A model generated the notes under the pieces. The model ran no database searches. It saw nothing but the letters and a program-made list of their open reading frames with translations, and was not told the origin of the DNA. From Hydrogenophaga sp. (lineage in GTDB: Bacteria; Pseudomonadota; Gammaproteobacteria; Burkholderiales; Burkholderiaceae_C): DNA of 64,000 bases. A program made the translations under genes and the position numbers. This document shows, in pieces, positions 48,118 to 56,964 of this stretch. The stretch covers positions 1 to 64,000 of the forward strand of contig JAJNQE010000012.1 in the NCBI GenBank assembly GCA_021154985.1. Reading direction: 5' to 3'. Every line of letters starts with the position of its first letter. Position 1 is the first letter of the stretch.

Positions 48118-49370
48118 CGTGACTTCTCCTGGATCTTGTATTTGTGCGTCGCCACCAGCTCCTGGAGCTGCTCTACCAGATCATCGGTCAACCGATCGAG
48201 CGAGAAGTGCGCAATCGCATATCGGCGCGCATTGTCCCCCATCTTGTCAAGTGCCGCGCTGTCCATTTCCCCCAGTGAACGTACCGCTGTAGCCAGCGCA
48301 GACGCGCTGCCCGCCGAGCAAGAAACGCCGGCCCCGGCTTCGGCGACCACCCGTGCACCTTCGCCATTGAGAGCAGCGATGACAGGCCGTCCAGCAGCCA
48401 GATAGCCCTGGAGCTTGCTCGGGATGGTGTACGCAAAGATCGGCTCATCGCGCAGTGAGACCAGCAAAGCACTTGCAGCGGCGTAAAGCACGGGCATGGC
48501 AGATTGCGGAAAACGCCCAGGCACCTGAACATTTCTAAGACCTCGGCGCCGGATCTCCTCGCTCAGCCATGCAGACAGACTGCCGCTTCCGATGAGGAAG
48601 AAGCGGACGTCTGCCTCTTCATTCTGAAGCTGCTCTGCCGCATCGAGGATGGTGTCGAGGGATTGGGCTGCACCAAGGTTGCCAGCGAACACCACGGAGA
48701 ATCCTGACGCGATTTCTTTGGCCAATGCCTCGAAGCCAACGGGTGGGTCGGCTGACGGCTCTTCAACCCACGCGTTCGGGTAGTAGCGAATGTCCGCTGA
48801 GCCACTCGTCATTGCTTGTATCGGTGCACGAAACGCTTCGGACGGAACAAGCACCCGATCGGTGTGCCGGTAAATGAAGCGCACCACCAGGGCCACCAGA
48901 GCGAGTGCCCTGCGATTCCGCACAAACCCTGTGGCCGAGAGACTTTCCGGCCACAGATCTTGTACCCACAGTGCGATCGGCGCGCGCTTCAAGCGGGCAA
49001 GCAAGATCGCAGGCAAGGCTTGCAGGAGTGGAGACGGTGCGTAAACAAACACAGCATCGAACGTTTGACGGCGCAACACCCAAGGGCCGAAGATTATTCC
49101 GGCTACCAAGAACGACAGGTAGTTCAACAGCAGGCGCAGTGAAGATCGCTTGCCGCGTGGAAACAGCGGAATACGCAGCACTTCGATACCGTCGTAAAAC
49201 TCACGGGAGGTTCCCCACCACGAGTACCCCTCAAACACCTTGCCTTCCGGATAGTTGGGCTTGCCGGTCATGACCGTGACCTCGACGCCGCGTTCGCTCA
49301 AACTCTTGACCAGCGCGTTGATTCCGAAGGTTTCGGGCCAGAAGTATTGGGTGAAGATCAGGAGTCTCAT
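48114..49370 (-). CDS. wbuB: Family 4 glycosyltransferase, WbuB-like (L-FucNAc/L-QuiNAc transferase)
   Basis: 418 residues from the ATG at 49370. The N-terminal domain starts RLLIFTQYFWPETFGIN with TGKPNYPEGKVFEGY, both hallmarks of WbuB. The C-terminal GT4 domain has VVFAGNLGAAQSLDTILDAA and the nucleotide-binding region ending TIPSKLQGYLAAGRPVIA. In known clusters it adds L-FucNAc or L-QuiNAc as the second sugar. It directly precedes the three genes for that sugar nucleotide. 186 bases of non-coding, AT-richer DNA separate it from the next gene upstream. Confidence 0.88.
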   Translation of the reverse strand: MRLLIFTQYFWPETFGINALVKSLSERGVEVTVMTGKPNYPEGKVFEGYSWWGTSREFYDGIEVLRIPLFPRGKRSSLRLLLNYLSFLVAGIIFGPWVLRRQTFDAVFVYAPSPLLQALPAILLARLKRAPIALWVQDLWPESLSATGFVRNRRALALVALVVRFIYRHTDRVLVPSEAFRAPIQAMTSGSADIRYYPNAWVEEPSADPPVGFEALAKEIASGFSVVFAGNLGAAQSLDTILDAAEQLQNEEADVRFFLIGSGSLSAWLSEEIRRRGLRNVQVPGRFPQSAMPVLYAAASALLVSLRDEPIFAYTIPSKLQGYLAAGRPVIAALNGEGARVVAEAGAGVSCSAGSASALATAVRSLGEMDSAALDKMGDNARRYAIAHFSLDRLTDDLVEQLQELVATHKYKIQEKSR

Positions 49371-49556
49371 ACGATGGGGGAGACGTTCTTGTCTTCGGCG
49401 ATCGATGGTATTTGCAGACGCGCGATCAGCAGACCCCGGATGAAGAAATTGACGATTTTCGGATCGGGCCAGCGCCCACATTCCCAACACAGTTCAATCC
49501 AGTGGCAATGGTTCGTGTGGTTAACAAAGTTAAGGAAACAAGCGGTGCAGCTTTGA

Positions 49557-50660
49557 TCATCTGTTTGCAATGCTCTCGGAAGTTGTTGAATGATTGGAAG
49601 CCAGAATGGCTTTGAGAAAATCTCGAGCACTCATCAAAGCGGGCGCCTTTTGTGGAACTCCCATGTGGCGCAACACAGCTCGTGCGATGGATACGGGCGA
49701 TTCAGGATCGAAGGTTTCTACAGGTGTGATCACGTCACGCACATAGTCGCGTTCTGACGCCAGGATGGGAACCCCAAGTGCCATGGCTTCGACGAGTGGC
49801 AAACCAAAAGACTCGAACAGAGAGGGAAAAATCAAGGCCTTGCTGCCAAGGTAAGTTCTCTCTACCTGTTCGGAGGAAAGCGTTCCCAGCATCTTAATTT
49901 GAAGAGCATGCAGGGATGTTTTATCCGCTATCCACCCGCACAAGACTTCATTGACCATGGGATTCAAAGTCAGTCCCAAGGATGGAAAGTAGCCTTGTTG
50001 TGCAAGGTGGATCCATGCCTCGATCAGTCGCCTGTGGTTCTTGTGTGGCTCGCCTGATGCTACGTAGAGATAGTCCAGCGTTTTCTCTGGGACTGACTCT
50101 CCACGCGACGTAGCGCCGTCGACGAATGGGGCAACGATTGCCTCTACGCCCAGCACCTTCTCGACCCGACGCTGCATTGACGGACTCTGAACGATCACCA
50201 CATTGCAGCGGTGCACATAACGACGCAGCCATATTCGTTCAATCTGCAGTCGAGTCCTCAGTCTGAGTGGCAATTCGAGTGTAGGCACGCCCTCGACAAG
50301 GTAGTGGTTCTGAAGGAACAGAACCACCCGGGCCTTGACCGCCAACAACGGTGGAAGATTGCCAAAGCAAAGCAGAAGATCTTCCTTCCGAGCGCTCTTG
50401 GAGAGTGACCATTCGGCGCGCAAACGCGCCAAAAGCGTTGGAGCCACACGAATGATGGTCAGTTTTCCAGCCAAAGACTCGTCGAGCTTCAGCCTCTCGT
50501 CCAACGTCACCACCACCTGCTTCCATTCATGGGAGATGGTCAGCGCCTGCAAGAGCGCGACCAAAAGCGTACGCCCCCCGCCTTGGTGGATGTTTGGTGC
50601 GTGAATCAGCAGGCGCCCTCCTGCGTCGATCGCAGAGGGTGGCGTGTCGAACTCGTCCAT
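49557..50660 (-). CDS. Family 1/4 glycosyltransferase
   Basis: 367 residues. The N-terminal region begins LLIHAPNIHQGGGRTLLVALL, a GT-B donor/acceptor fold. The C-terminal GT4 signature is FPSLFESFGLPLVEAMALGVPILAS (E-x7-E), and SGEPHKNHRRLIEAW is typical of WbdA/mannosyltransferase-like enzymes. Donor and linkage cannot be read; GDP-mannose or dTDP-rhamnose are the reasonable guesses. It lies six bases after the GT2 gene and is co-transcribed with it. Confidence 0.88.
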   Translation of the reverse strand: MDEFDTPPSAIDAGGRLLIHAPNIHQGGGRTLLVALLQALTISHEWKQVVVTLDERLKLDESLAGKLTIIRVAPTLLARLRAEWSLSKSARKEDLLLCFGNLPPLLAVKARVVLFLQNHYLVEGVPTLELPLRLRTRLQIERIWLRRYVHRCNVVIVQSPSMQRRVEKVLGVEAIVAPFVDGATSRGESVPEKTLDYLYVASGEPHKNHRRLIEAWIHLAQQGYFPSLGLTLNPMVNEVLCGWIADKTSLHALQIKMLGTLSSEQVERTYLGSKALIFPSLFESFGLPLVEAMALGVPILASERDYVRDVITPVETFDPESPVSIARAVLRHMGVPQKAPALMSARDFLKAILASNHSTTSESIANR

Positions 50661-50666
50661 CAGGTT

Positions 50667-51686
50667 TCAGCCGATCAGGTTTCGGGTTGCCTTGGGCATC
50701 AGTCGTTGGATCGACTTGTGGACGATCGCCGCACCAACAAACGCATCTGCGTTGTGAGCTGCCCGCAAGGTTTGAATGCGTTCTATACCCGTCACATACC
50801 GGGTCAGGTAGGCAATGCGTATCGAGGCGTCACGGCTAGCCGTTTTGGTCGATGCCACAGAGCGCGACGAACGCAGCTTTTCCAGAAGGGAGCGCAATAT
50901 GCTCACGGCCTCCATGGCGTACCCACTGTCGGTTTGGCCCCAGGATCGCATGCAGCGGATGGCGTGAACAGGCACGTCCTGATTCAAACGACGGTCCACT
51001 TCTGCCTTGGCGACCATTGCAGCGGCGTCAACGTGTGTGTGCCGCAACGTGGATGTCACGCTGGCTGCGTGCTTTCGTACTCTCATCAAAGGTTCGCGCA
51101 GATTGGCAACTTGAGTCAAGCGCGACAGTCGGCACCAAAGGTCGTAGTCTTCCGCGTGCAAGGCTGCGGGAGAGTACCCCCCTGCTCGCCTCACAAGTTC
51201 GGTGCGCATCATCACGGACGGATGGGCGAGCGGGCACAGCATGGGCATGGCCCATTCAACGTCTGTCGGGGTTGCAGGCATCACAAAGGCAGCGCCTGGC
51301 CGACCCAGCTCATCGATGACTCTGATCGCAGTACCCAGCACACCGATCTCGGGGTTCTTCTCAAGGCAGTCAATTTGCCGCTGGAAGCGCGTTGGTTCGC
51401 AGATGTCGTCTGCGTCCATCCTCGCGATGTACCTGCCCCTGGACGCTTCAATGCCTTCATTGAGTCCAGCGATGAGGCCAGCATTGAGTTCGTGACGAAT
51501 CACCTGAATTCTGCTGTCGTCAAAGTTCCCGAGCAGCTCCCCGGTGCGGTCCGTTGAACCGTCGTCAATGACGATCAATTCGAAATCGCGGAGGGTTTGA
51601 TCTAAGACAGATTCGATTGCGGCCTTGACATATGCGGCGGCGTTGAAGGCCGGCATAATGACAGAGATGCTTGGGGATTTCGTCAT
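50667..51686 (-). CDS. Family 2 glycosyltransferase
   Basis: 339 residues. The GT-A fold opens with SISVIMPAFNAAAYVKAAIE; IVIDDGSTDRTGELL and RYIARMDADDICEP supply the nucleotide and metal-binding acidic residues, and HAEDYDLWCRL is the catalytic-base region. It is an inverting cytoplasmic transferase that adds one sugar of the repeat unit; rhamnose or galactose are common for the type. The gap to the GT11 gene is 58 bases. Confidence 0.9.
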   Translation of the reverse strand: MTKSPSISVIMPAFNAAAYVKAAIESVLDQTLRDFELIVIDDGSTDRTGELLGNFDDSRIQVIRHELNAGLIAGLNEGIEASRGRYIARMDADDICEPTRFQRQIDCLEKNPEIGVLGTAIRVIDELGRPGAAFVMPATPTDVEWAMPMLCPLAHPSVMMRTELVRRAGGYSPAALHAEDYDLWCRLSRLTQVANLREPLMRVRKHAASVTSTLRHTHVDAAAMVAKAEVDRRLNQDVPVHAIRCMRSWGQTDSGYAMEAVSILRSLLEKLRSSRSVASTKTASRDASIRIAYLTRYVTGIERIQTLRAAHNADAFVGAAIVHKSIQRLMPKATRNLIG

Positions 51687-51744
51687 CGCGACTTACGTTT
51701 CAGTTTATCGTTGTTTTGGGCGACTAATCCCTTCGATTTGTTCG

Positions 51745-52620
51745 TCAAAGCCTAACCCATTTGCTTGGAATTAAGTCGCCCGTGTTTGTTGATTTTGCGA
51801 ACCACCGGGTGGGTGCAATCACAAGTTTGTCGTGATTGGGATTTAGCCAAGCCCCCCACCAGCTGTAAGAACTATTCGCAATTATATGGTGGTTGCAGGA
51901 GGCCATAAGGTGCATATCAATTTGTGGAAAGATAATATTTGGCTCAATATAAATTGTAGAGATTGGGAGATCAAGATTAGCTCTTGCCCAAGGAATATCA
52001 TCTGAAAAAACAAGCAGAGTAAATGAAGATGCCAAAGAAGCCTCAATCTTTTGAAGCGCTAGTTTGTAGTAATCAGGTCCTAGCGTCCCATGTACAGAGT
52101 TTGCAACTGGATTCGTTGCATAGTCGCCCCGTCGGACATGAAGCGATACTGTAATTGAGTCATGTATGTTCAATTCTGTAATTCGTTGTCGATACAATCT
52201 ATCCAGAGGTTCTGTAAGATGAAATTCTTTTCTTATGTGAGATTCAAAGTCGGCAAAATAATTTTGGCTCTGCTAGTACCCATTCAAATAAGCGGATCCA
52301 TCGAATAGTAGCTTTGTAGGTTGATAGCTGAGATCGTCTTCTTCGTCGATCCAATGAATGCCGCGGAGATTGAAGCAGTGCGCTGGGGTGATCTGCATAC
52401 GGCGAGCGATTGACCAGATGCGGCTGCCCGTCGTCATGTGCCATGGAGCAGGAGTAACAGTGCTGAGAAAGCCGTCCAAACCATATCGGTGCAATCGATA
52501 GTTCCGGAATGCGCTCAGATCGAAATGGACTTTTCTACCTAGTCGCTCTGCTAGTGCTCGTCCACAGGCGTACTGGAACATCTGGTTTCCCAGACCTCCG
52601 ATTAATCGAACAACAATCAC
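51745..52620 (-). pseudogene. GT11 fucosyl/colitosyltransferase interrupted by an in-frame amber codon
   Basis: One reading frame of 292 codons that starts with a GTG at 52620 (GTGA overlap with the flippase stop) and contains a TAG at 52275-52273 (codon 116). Before it: VVRLIGGLGNQMFQYACGRA and LSYQPTKLLFDGSAYLNGY. After it, in the same frame: QSQNYFADFESHIRKEF, VSLHVRRGDY and ANSSYSWWGAWL, all GT11 motifs. Relatives usually have Trp or Phe at this place (YWQS.NYF), so a TGG-to-TAG change explains it. The C-terminal half is strikingly AT-rich. GT11 enzymes add L-fucose or, in E. coli O55/O111, colitose. A sequencing error must be excluded. Confidence 0.85.
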
Positions 52621-54089
52621 GTATCTATTCCTGTATCGGATCTTGGATGAAGTCGTACAGTAAGAAGTCGGGTTACAACAGGATTCTTCCAAAGCAGTGC
52701 TACCACCGAGGAAATCACTACCACTCCAATGGCGGCCACCCAGTAAATTGCTGCAATGAATCCTTCTGGTGTCGGCGGTTTGTACGCGACGAGCAGAGCA
52801 GCCAGAGTTACCATTACCAAGGCACAGAGCCACCGCGGCATATCGAGGCGAAAAACTTGAATTCGGCTCATGGCAAAGGCCATGGCTATCAGCGCAACGA
52901 TTCCGGAGAAAGACAGGAGCGCGATGGCTTGACCAATGCTGGCTTCTGCTTGGGTCAAGATCATAAGGCCTACGGTTAGTGTTAGTGCACCTGCCACATA
53001 CGGCGGTATGAGCGTACCCATACGACGATCCACCTGCGCCGCAGTCGACAGCAGGTTGCTTAAGCAACGGCAACACTCAATCACCGCACCCATCAAAACG
53101 AAAGGCACCACGTGGCTGTAGGAAGAATGCACGAACAGTGTGAGCAAGGCCGGTGCGCCGACTGCGGTGGCTGCCGACAGTATCAGGTAGATAGGTCCCA
53201 GCGTGTTGAGCAGATCTGAAAACGCGAACTCTTTGTCTGGCGTGTCGCTGGTGGCAATTCGGCGGTAAAAGAGCGGGTACAGAAACTGCATGGCGAGTGA
53301 CTCAATCAACCCCCACAACTGCGAGGCAAGTGTGAGTCCCACCGCTGCCTGGCCTAGCGCGGCTAAACCCCAATGTGCCTCTACTAGAAGCCTGTAACCG
53401 GAGAGTAGCCACCACATCAAGCCAGTTGCAATGGCTAGGGGCAGTATGTAATTTCGAAGAACACCCGGCTCTAGCAGAGGCCGCTTTGCCACAGGCAAAG
53501 ACACAAGCTCGAGGCGTATCGCGTAGGTGGCTCCAACGGCGCCGATGGCCATCCCTAACGCCTGTCCGGTGAACCAGGCAAGACCTGTTTCGAAGGCAGT
53601 AACGAGCGCCCAGGAGAGCAGCAAGCCCAACAGCACGGTGGCTCCTGCCCATCCGACTGAGAGCGCTCGTCGCCCCACCATATTTAGCAGTGATACAGAA
53701 GTCGCGTTCGCAGATGCTGCAGCCACCATCAGGGCCAGGGCCAACATGATCCCCGCTCTTTCCAGGCATGAAATTGGCTGTGCGATAGCCCAAGTGCCGC
53801 TCGAAAGTGCGCCGGAAAGCGCTGCCACAGCGACCCAAACTCGATAGTTCCGCAGCCGCGGGAATAACGATCCGTCGTCTGCCCAAGCATGCGTATGACG
53901 GTTGATGTACTGGCCCACCGGATTGACGAGAAACAGGCCGCAGAAAGCCTGAAAGGTCAGCAGGATAGCCAGAACTCCGAATTGCTCTGGAGGCAGCAGA
54001 GACGTTGAGAGCCTGATGGTTACCAAGCCAACAAGCGCTGTCACAAGACGGCCTATTGCGACCCAGGCGAAGTCACGAGCTGCTGGCAA
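52617..54089 (-). CDS. Wzx-type oligosaccharide flippase
   Basis: 490 residues with about 12-14 membrane segments (for example GLVTIRLSTSLLPPEQFGVLAIL, ALTLTVGLMIL and FIAAIYWVAAIGVVVISSVV). It starts with TTG at 54089, 17 bases inside the end of the GT10 gene; no closer ATG or GTG is in frame. It should flip undecaprenyl-linked repeat units to the periplasm. The sequence beyond its general topology is divergent, as usual for Wzx. It overlaps the GT11 gene by four bases. Confidence 0.85.
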   Translation of the reverse strand: MPAARDFAWVAIGRLVTALVGLVTIRLSTSLLPPEQFGVLAILLTFQAFCGLFLVNPVGQYINRHTHAWADDGSLFPRLRNYRVWVAVAALSGALSSGTWAIAQPISCLERAGIMLALALMVAAASANATSVSLLNMVGRRALSVGWAGATVLLGLLLSWALVTAFETGLAWFTGQALGMAIGAVGATYAIRLELVSLPVAKRPLLEPGVLRNYILPLAIATGLMWWLLSGYRLLVEAHWGLAALGQAAVGLTLASQLWGLIESLAMQFLYPLFYRRIATSDTPDKEFAFSDLLNTLGPIYLILSAATAVGAPALLTLFVHSSYSHVVPFVLMGAVIECCRCLSNLLSTAAQVDRRMGTLIPPYVAGALTLTVGLMILTQAEASIGQAIALLSFSGIVALIAMAFAMSRIQVFRLDMPRWLCALVMVTLAALLVAYKPPTPEGFIAAIYWVAAIGVVVISSVVALLWKNPVVTRLLTVRLHPRSDTGIDT

Positions 54090-55083
54090 GATCCGCCACG
54101 ATCGTGGTTACGATCGTCTCCGCAAACACCTCTGCTCCGAAAGACCTTGCAGCATCACTACCAATGAAGGCAGCAATCCGCCGCTGGTAACCAATATAGA
54201 TCTCAGGGGTCATCGCTTTGAGGTGGGCATACACCGCGGCGGTATCGCTGAACTTCCGGCGATCAACAAAGCAGTCTGGTGGTATGTGCTCAGATACATT
54301 CTGCGCCCCCCAGTAAACAGGCACGCAACCCGCGAAAAAGCAATCAAAGAGCTTTTCAGTAATGTATCCGTGCATGTCGCGCATATTCTCGTAGCAAATC
54401 GAGAAGCGCGTGCGACTTAGGACATCGAATTTTCGGGCGATCTTGCCTCGATAGGATGGGAACGGCTTTTTGGGCAACCAAGGGGCAAGTTGACGCCAGA
54501 AACGCCTGGTCACTTTTCCCGTTAATCCGGCTTTGGCCGCCGGGATGTCCCAATCATTGCCATACAAGTCGAAGTCACCCGGCGCGTTGTCCTCGAACCA
54601 TCGAATGACGCTCAAACGATCGCTGTAGAGTTCGCGTGGGTCGTATTGTGTTGGTGCCTTGTTTCCCGCTATGAGGCAGCAAAAGCGATCTCGTCCCGAA
54701 AAGCCATCTACCAATGGCTGTTGAAGTGGGTTGGGGAAGTTCAACTTGATGTAACGGTTGCCGTCAACGAGGGAGTCGTTCCAAGTGAACACTTTTCGAT
54801 AGTGAGATGGAACGTTAGTGTTCGCTGGACGAATCAAGGGCGTCTCTAGCAACAGTAAATAGCTTGGAGCAGTAGGGTGCAGGACAGATCTCACATCCAT
54901 ATGCAGTTCAAAGGCCGCTGTTCCCGCCGCCATGTCTGGTGTGTGCAGCGCGAAATCGTGGGATAGAAAGGTTGCCGCCAACAGGACGTAGGGTTCGAAG
55001 CACCCATCGCGATTTCCAATATCTTGCAGGTCGAATATATTGTTGCGAGCAAAACCGTCACCAACCAGCACTGCTTCACGCAC
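54073..55083 (-). CDS. GT10 family (alpha-1,3/4-fucosyltransferase-like) glycosyltransferase
   Basis: 336 residues. The GT10 signature is visible in the C-terminal half: YRGKIARKFDVLSRTRFSICYEN, GYITEKLFDCFFAGCVPVYWG and the following IPPDCFVDRRKF. These enzymes use GDP-L-fucose or similar GDP-6-deoxysugars. Given the ColD-type enzyme in the locus, the donor may be GDP-L-colitose instead. The N-terminal acceptor domain (about residues 1-150) is not recognisable. Base composition here is lower in GC than in the flanking core genes. Confidence 0.88.
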   Translation of the reverse strand: MREAVLVGDGFARNNIFDLQDIGNRDGCFEPYVLLAATFLSHDFALHTPDMAAGTAAFELHMDVRSVLHPTAPSYLLLLETPLIRPANTNVPSHYRKVFTWNDSLVDGNRYIKLNFPNPLQQPLVDGFSGRDRFCCLIAGNKAPTQYDPRELYSDRLSVIRWFEDNAPGDFDLYGNDWDIPAAKAGLTGKVTRRFWRQLAPWLPKKPFPSYRGKIARKFDVLSRTRFSICYENMRDMHGYITEKLFDCFFAGCVPVYWGAQNVSEHIPPDCFVDRRKFSDTAAVYAHLKAMTPEIYIGYQRRIAAFIGSDAARSFGAEVFAETIVTTIVADLASSS

Positions 55084-55134
55084 TTTCAGCTCCTTGCCTT
55101 TGGCCGTACGACCTTACTTTGAGCCAAAAGTCGA

Positions 55135-55797
55135 TCACATGCGTTCCCAGCATTCCCATACGAACGGGTAGTTCCAAACTTCCCGATGCGTGCGTGTCAA
55201 ACGACGTCGAATCTCTTCGCGCTTGCTATGTGCGTTGGGAACAAAATTGTGAAACTGGACTTGAAGGTACCGCACGCGAGACATCAGGTCGGCATCCATT
55301 AGCGCCGGTATGACGTCGAATTCGCCACCTTCGATATTGATCTTAAGAAGATCCACCTGTTCAACGGACAGTTGGTCGAACATGTCCGCGACAGGGCGTA
55401 CCTCCGCACGTACCGAGTTGGATCCCTGATCATCGCGGACGAAGCTGGACGCGTCTTCACTATCGGTTATGCTGAGCCAACCCCCATCACGAGAAAGACC
55501 AAAAGGTAGACATTGAATGCGAGGATCTCCACGAAGACGTTCCACGCAGTGGGCATAGAACTTGGGTACAGGTTCGAATACGAATATGCGACATTTGTAT
55601 CGGAGGGACATCTCAGAAGCGAAATCCCCTTGATATCCTCCAAGATCCCAGACTACAGATTCCGAATTTAGGGGATAGTTGAGTCGTAACGTATTATCAC
55701 CATCATCGCGAAACCAGCGTTTGATCTCGAGCAAAAATGGATCACGAAGTACTTCGCGTCGAAATACTGTAACCAGCGTATTGACAACGGTTTTCAT
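55135..55797 (-). CDS. FkbM family methyltransferase
   Basis: 220 residues. The SAM-binding region is VVWDLGGYQGDFASEMSLRY, and IFVFEPVPKFYAHC, VDLLKINIEGGEFDVIPAL and a late Phe/His motif match FkbM-type O-methyltransferases. It likely caps or decorates a sugar hydroxyl of the polysaccharide. It lies six bases after the ColD-type gene and 51 bases before GT10 on the same transcript. Confidence 0.88.
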   Translation of the reverse strand: MKTVVNTLVTVFRREVLRDPFLLEIKRWFRDDGDNTLRLNYPLNSESVVWDLGGYQGDFASEMSLRYKCRIFVFEPVPKFYAHCVERLRGDPRIQCLPFGLSRDGGWLSITDSEDASSFVRDDQGSNSVRAEVRPVADMFDQLSVEQVDLLKINIEGGEFDVIPALMDADLMSRVRYLQVQFHNFVPNAHSKREEIRRRLTRTHREVWNYPFVWECWERM

Positions 55798-55803
55798 GGT
55801 TCC

Positions 55804-56964
55804 TCAAACAGTTACCAATGCCGAAATGGCATCAGGAATAGGGTAGTGGTGATTACCAACGAAAAGCCCGTGAGTGTCAATGTGATCAGCGTTAGGCAGC
55901 TCTCCAAAAACCTCGGCGTCGAAATACTTCATCACTTCATTCTTTGCGAAATTGCCCGCGACGATCGGACGGCATTCGAAACCAGCTGCGTTCAGCTTGG
56001 TGAGCAATTGATCGCGCGTCAGTTTGGAGCCCGGCCGAATCACAAGGCTGAAGCCGAACCAGCTGCTTTCGCCTATCTCCCGCTGGATCAGCAGATCAGG
56101 GTGTTCGCCCATCTTCGACTGCAACAGGGCGCCGTTCTTTCGACGTTCGGCAATCAAGCTCGGCAGCTTTTTGACCTGCTCGACGCCCAGTGCGCCAGAT
56201 AGCTCGAGCGGGCGCAGGTTGTAGCCAGGGAGCACGAACCTGAACGATTCCTTGAACGGGTCATCGCTTTTCTCGCCGCAAACATGATTGAACTTGGGCA
56301 GGTTGCGCGTCCATCCGTGTGCGCGCAATGACAACATGAGGTGATACAGCTCTTCATCGTCGGTCACCACCAAACCGCCCTCCATCGTGGAGATGTGGTG
56401 CGAGAAAAATGAGCTGAACGAACCCATCACGCCAAGGGTGCCAGCTTTGCGGCCCTTGTACTCGGCTCCGAGTGATTCGCAGTTGTCTTCGATGACCCGA
56501 ATATCACGTTGTCCAATGATGGATTGGATACGGTCGAAGTCATTCGGGTTACCCAGCAGGTTGACCACCATGATGAGTCGCGTGCGGTCAGTGACTGCGG
56601 CCTCGAGCTGGTCGAGGTCATAGTTCAGGGTGTGAAGGTCGATGTCCACAAAGCGCAACTTCAACCCGTACTGGTGAAGCGGGTAGTAAGTCGTGCTCCA
56701 TGAAACCGCCGGAACGATGACTTCGTCACCTGGCTTGAGGCGGTTTTCCTTCGTAAAAAACAGCGCCGCCACCATCAGGAGGTTGGCGGATGAGCCGGAG
56801 TTCACCATCACGGCATGTTGGCTACCGATAAATGAGGCGAAAGATTTTTCGAACGCCTGCACCTCACGGCCCATGGTGAACATGCCCGAGGCGATGACTC
56901 GTTGCATGGCATCCAGTTCGGCTTGATCCCAAGTGGCGGTGGCGAGTGGGTACTTGAAAGTCAC
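55804..56964 (-). CDS. colD: PLP-dependent sugar 3-dehydratase, ColD-like (GDP-4-keto-6-deoxymannose 3-dehydratase)
   Basis: 386 residues from the GTG at 56964, which overlaps the preceding stop (GTGA). It has the DegT/AHBA-synthase fold (VNSGSSANLLMVAALF, EVIVPAVSWSTT, VIEDNCESLGAEY). At the place of the PLP-binding lysine stands His189 in FFSHHISTMEGG. That Lys-to-His change, preceded by Ser, is the hallmark of E. coli ColD (Ser187-His188) and RfbH, which remove the 3-hydroxyl rather than transaminate. The adjoining gmd makes GDP-4-keto-6-deoxymannose, so ColD is favoured over CDP-sugar-specific RfbH. Length matches ColD (388). Confidence 0.85.
   Translation of the reverse strand: MTFKYPLATATWDQAELDAMQRVIASGMFTMGREVQAFEKSFASFIGSQHAVMVNSGSSANLLMVAALFFTKENRLKPGDEVIVPAVSWSTTYYPLHQYGLKLRFVDIDLHTLNYDLDQLEAAVTDRTRLIMVVNLLGNPNDFDRIQSIIGQRDIRVIEDNCESLGAEYKGRKAGTLGVMGSFSSFFSHHISTMEGGLVVTDDEELYHLMLSLRAHGWTRNLPKFNHVCGEKSDDPFKESFRFVLPGYNLRPLELSGALGVEQVKKLPSLIAERRKNGALLQSKMGEHPDLLIQREIGESSWFGFSLVIRPGSKLTRDQLLTKLNAAGFECRPIVAGNFAKNEVMKYFDAEVFGELPNADHIDTHGLFVGNHHYPIPDAISALVTV

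Noticed and set aside
51745..52197. Treating the downstream half of the GT11 gene as a separate protein
   Set aside because: It is in the same frame as the upstream half, lacks the N-terminal donor motif, and the intervening codons read as normal GT11 sequence.
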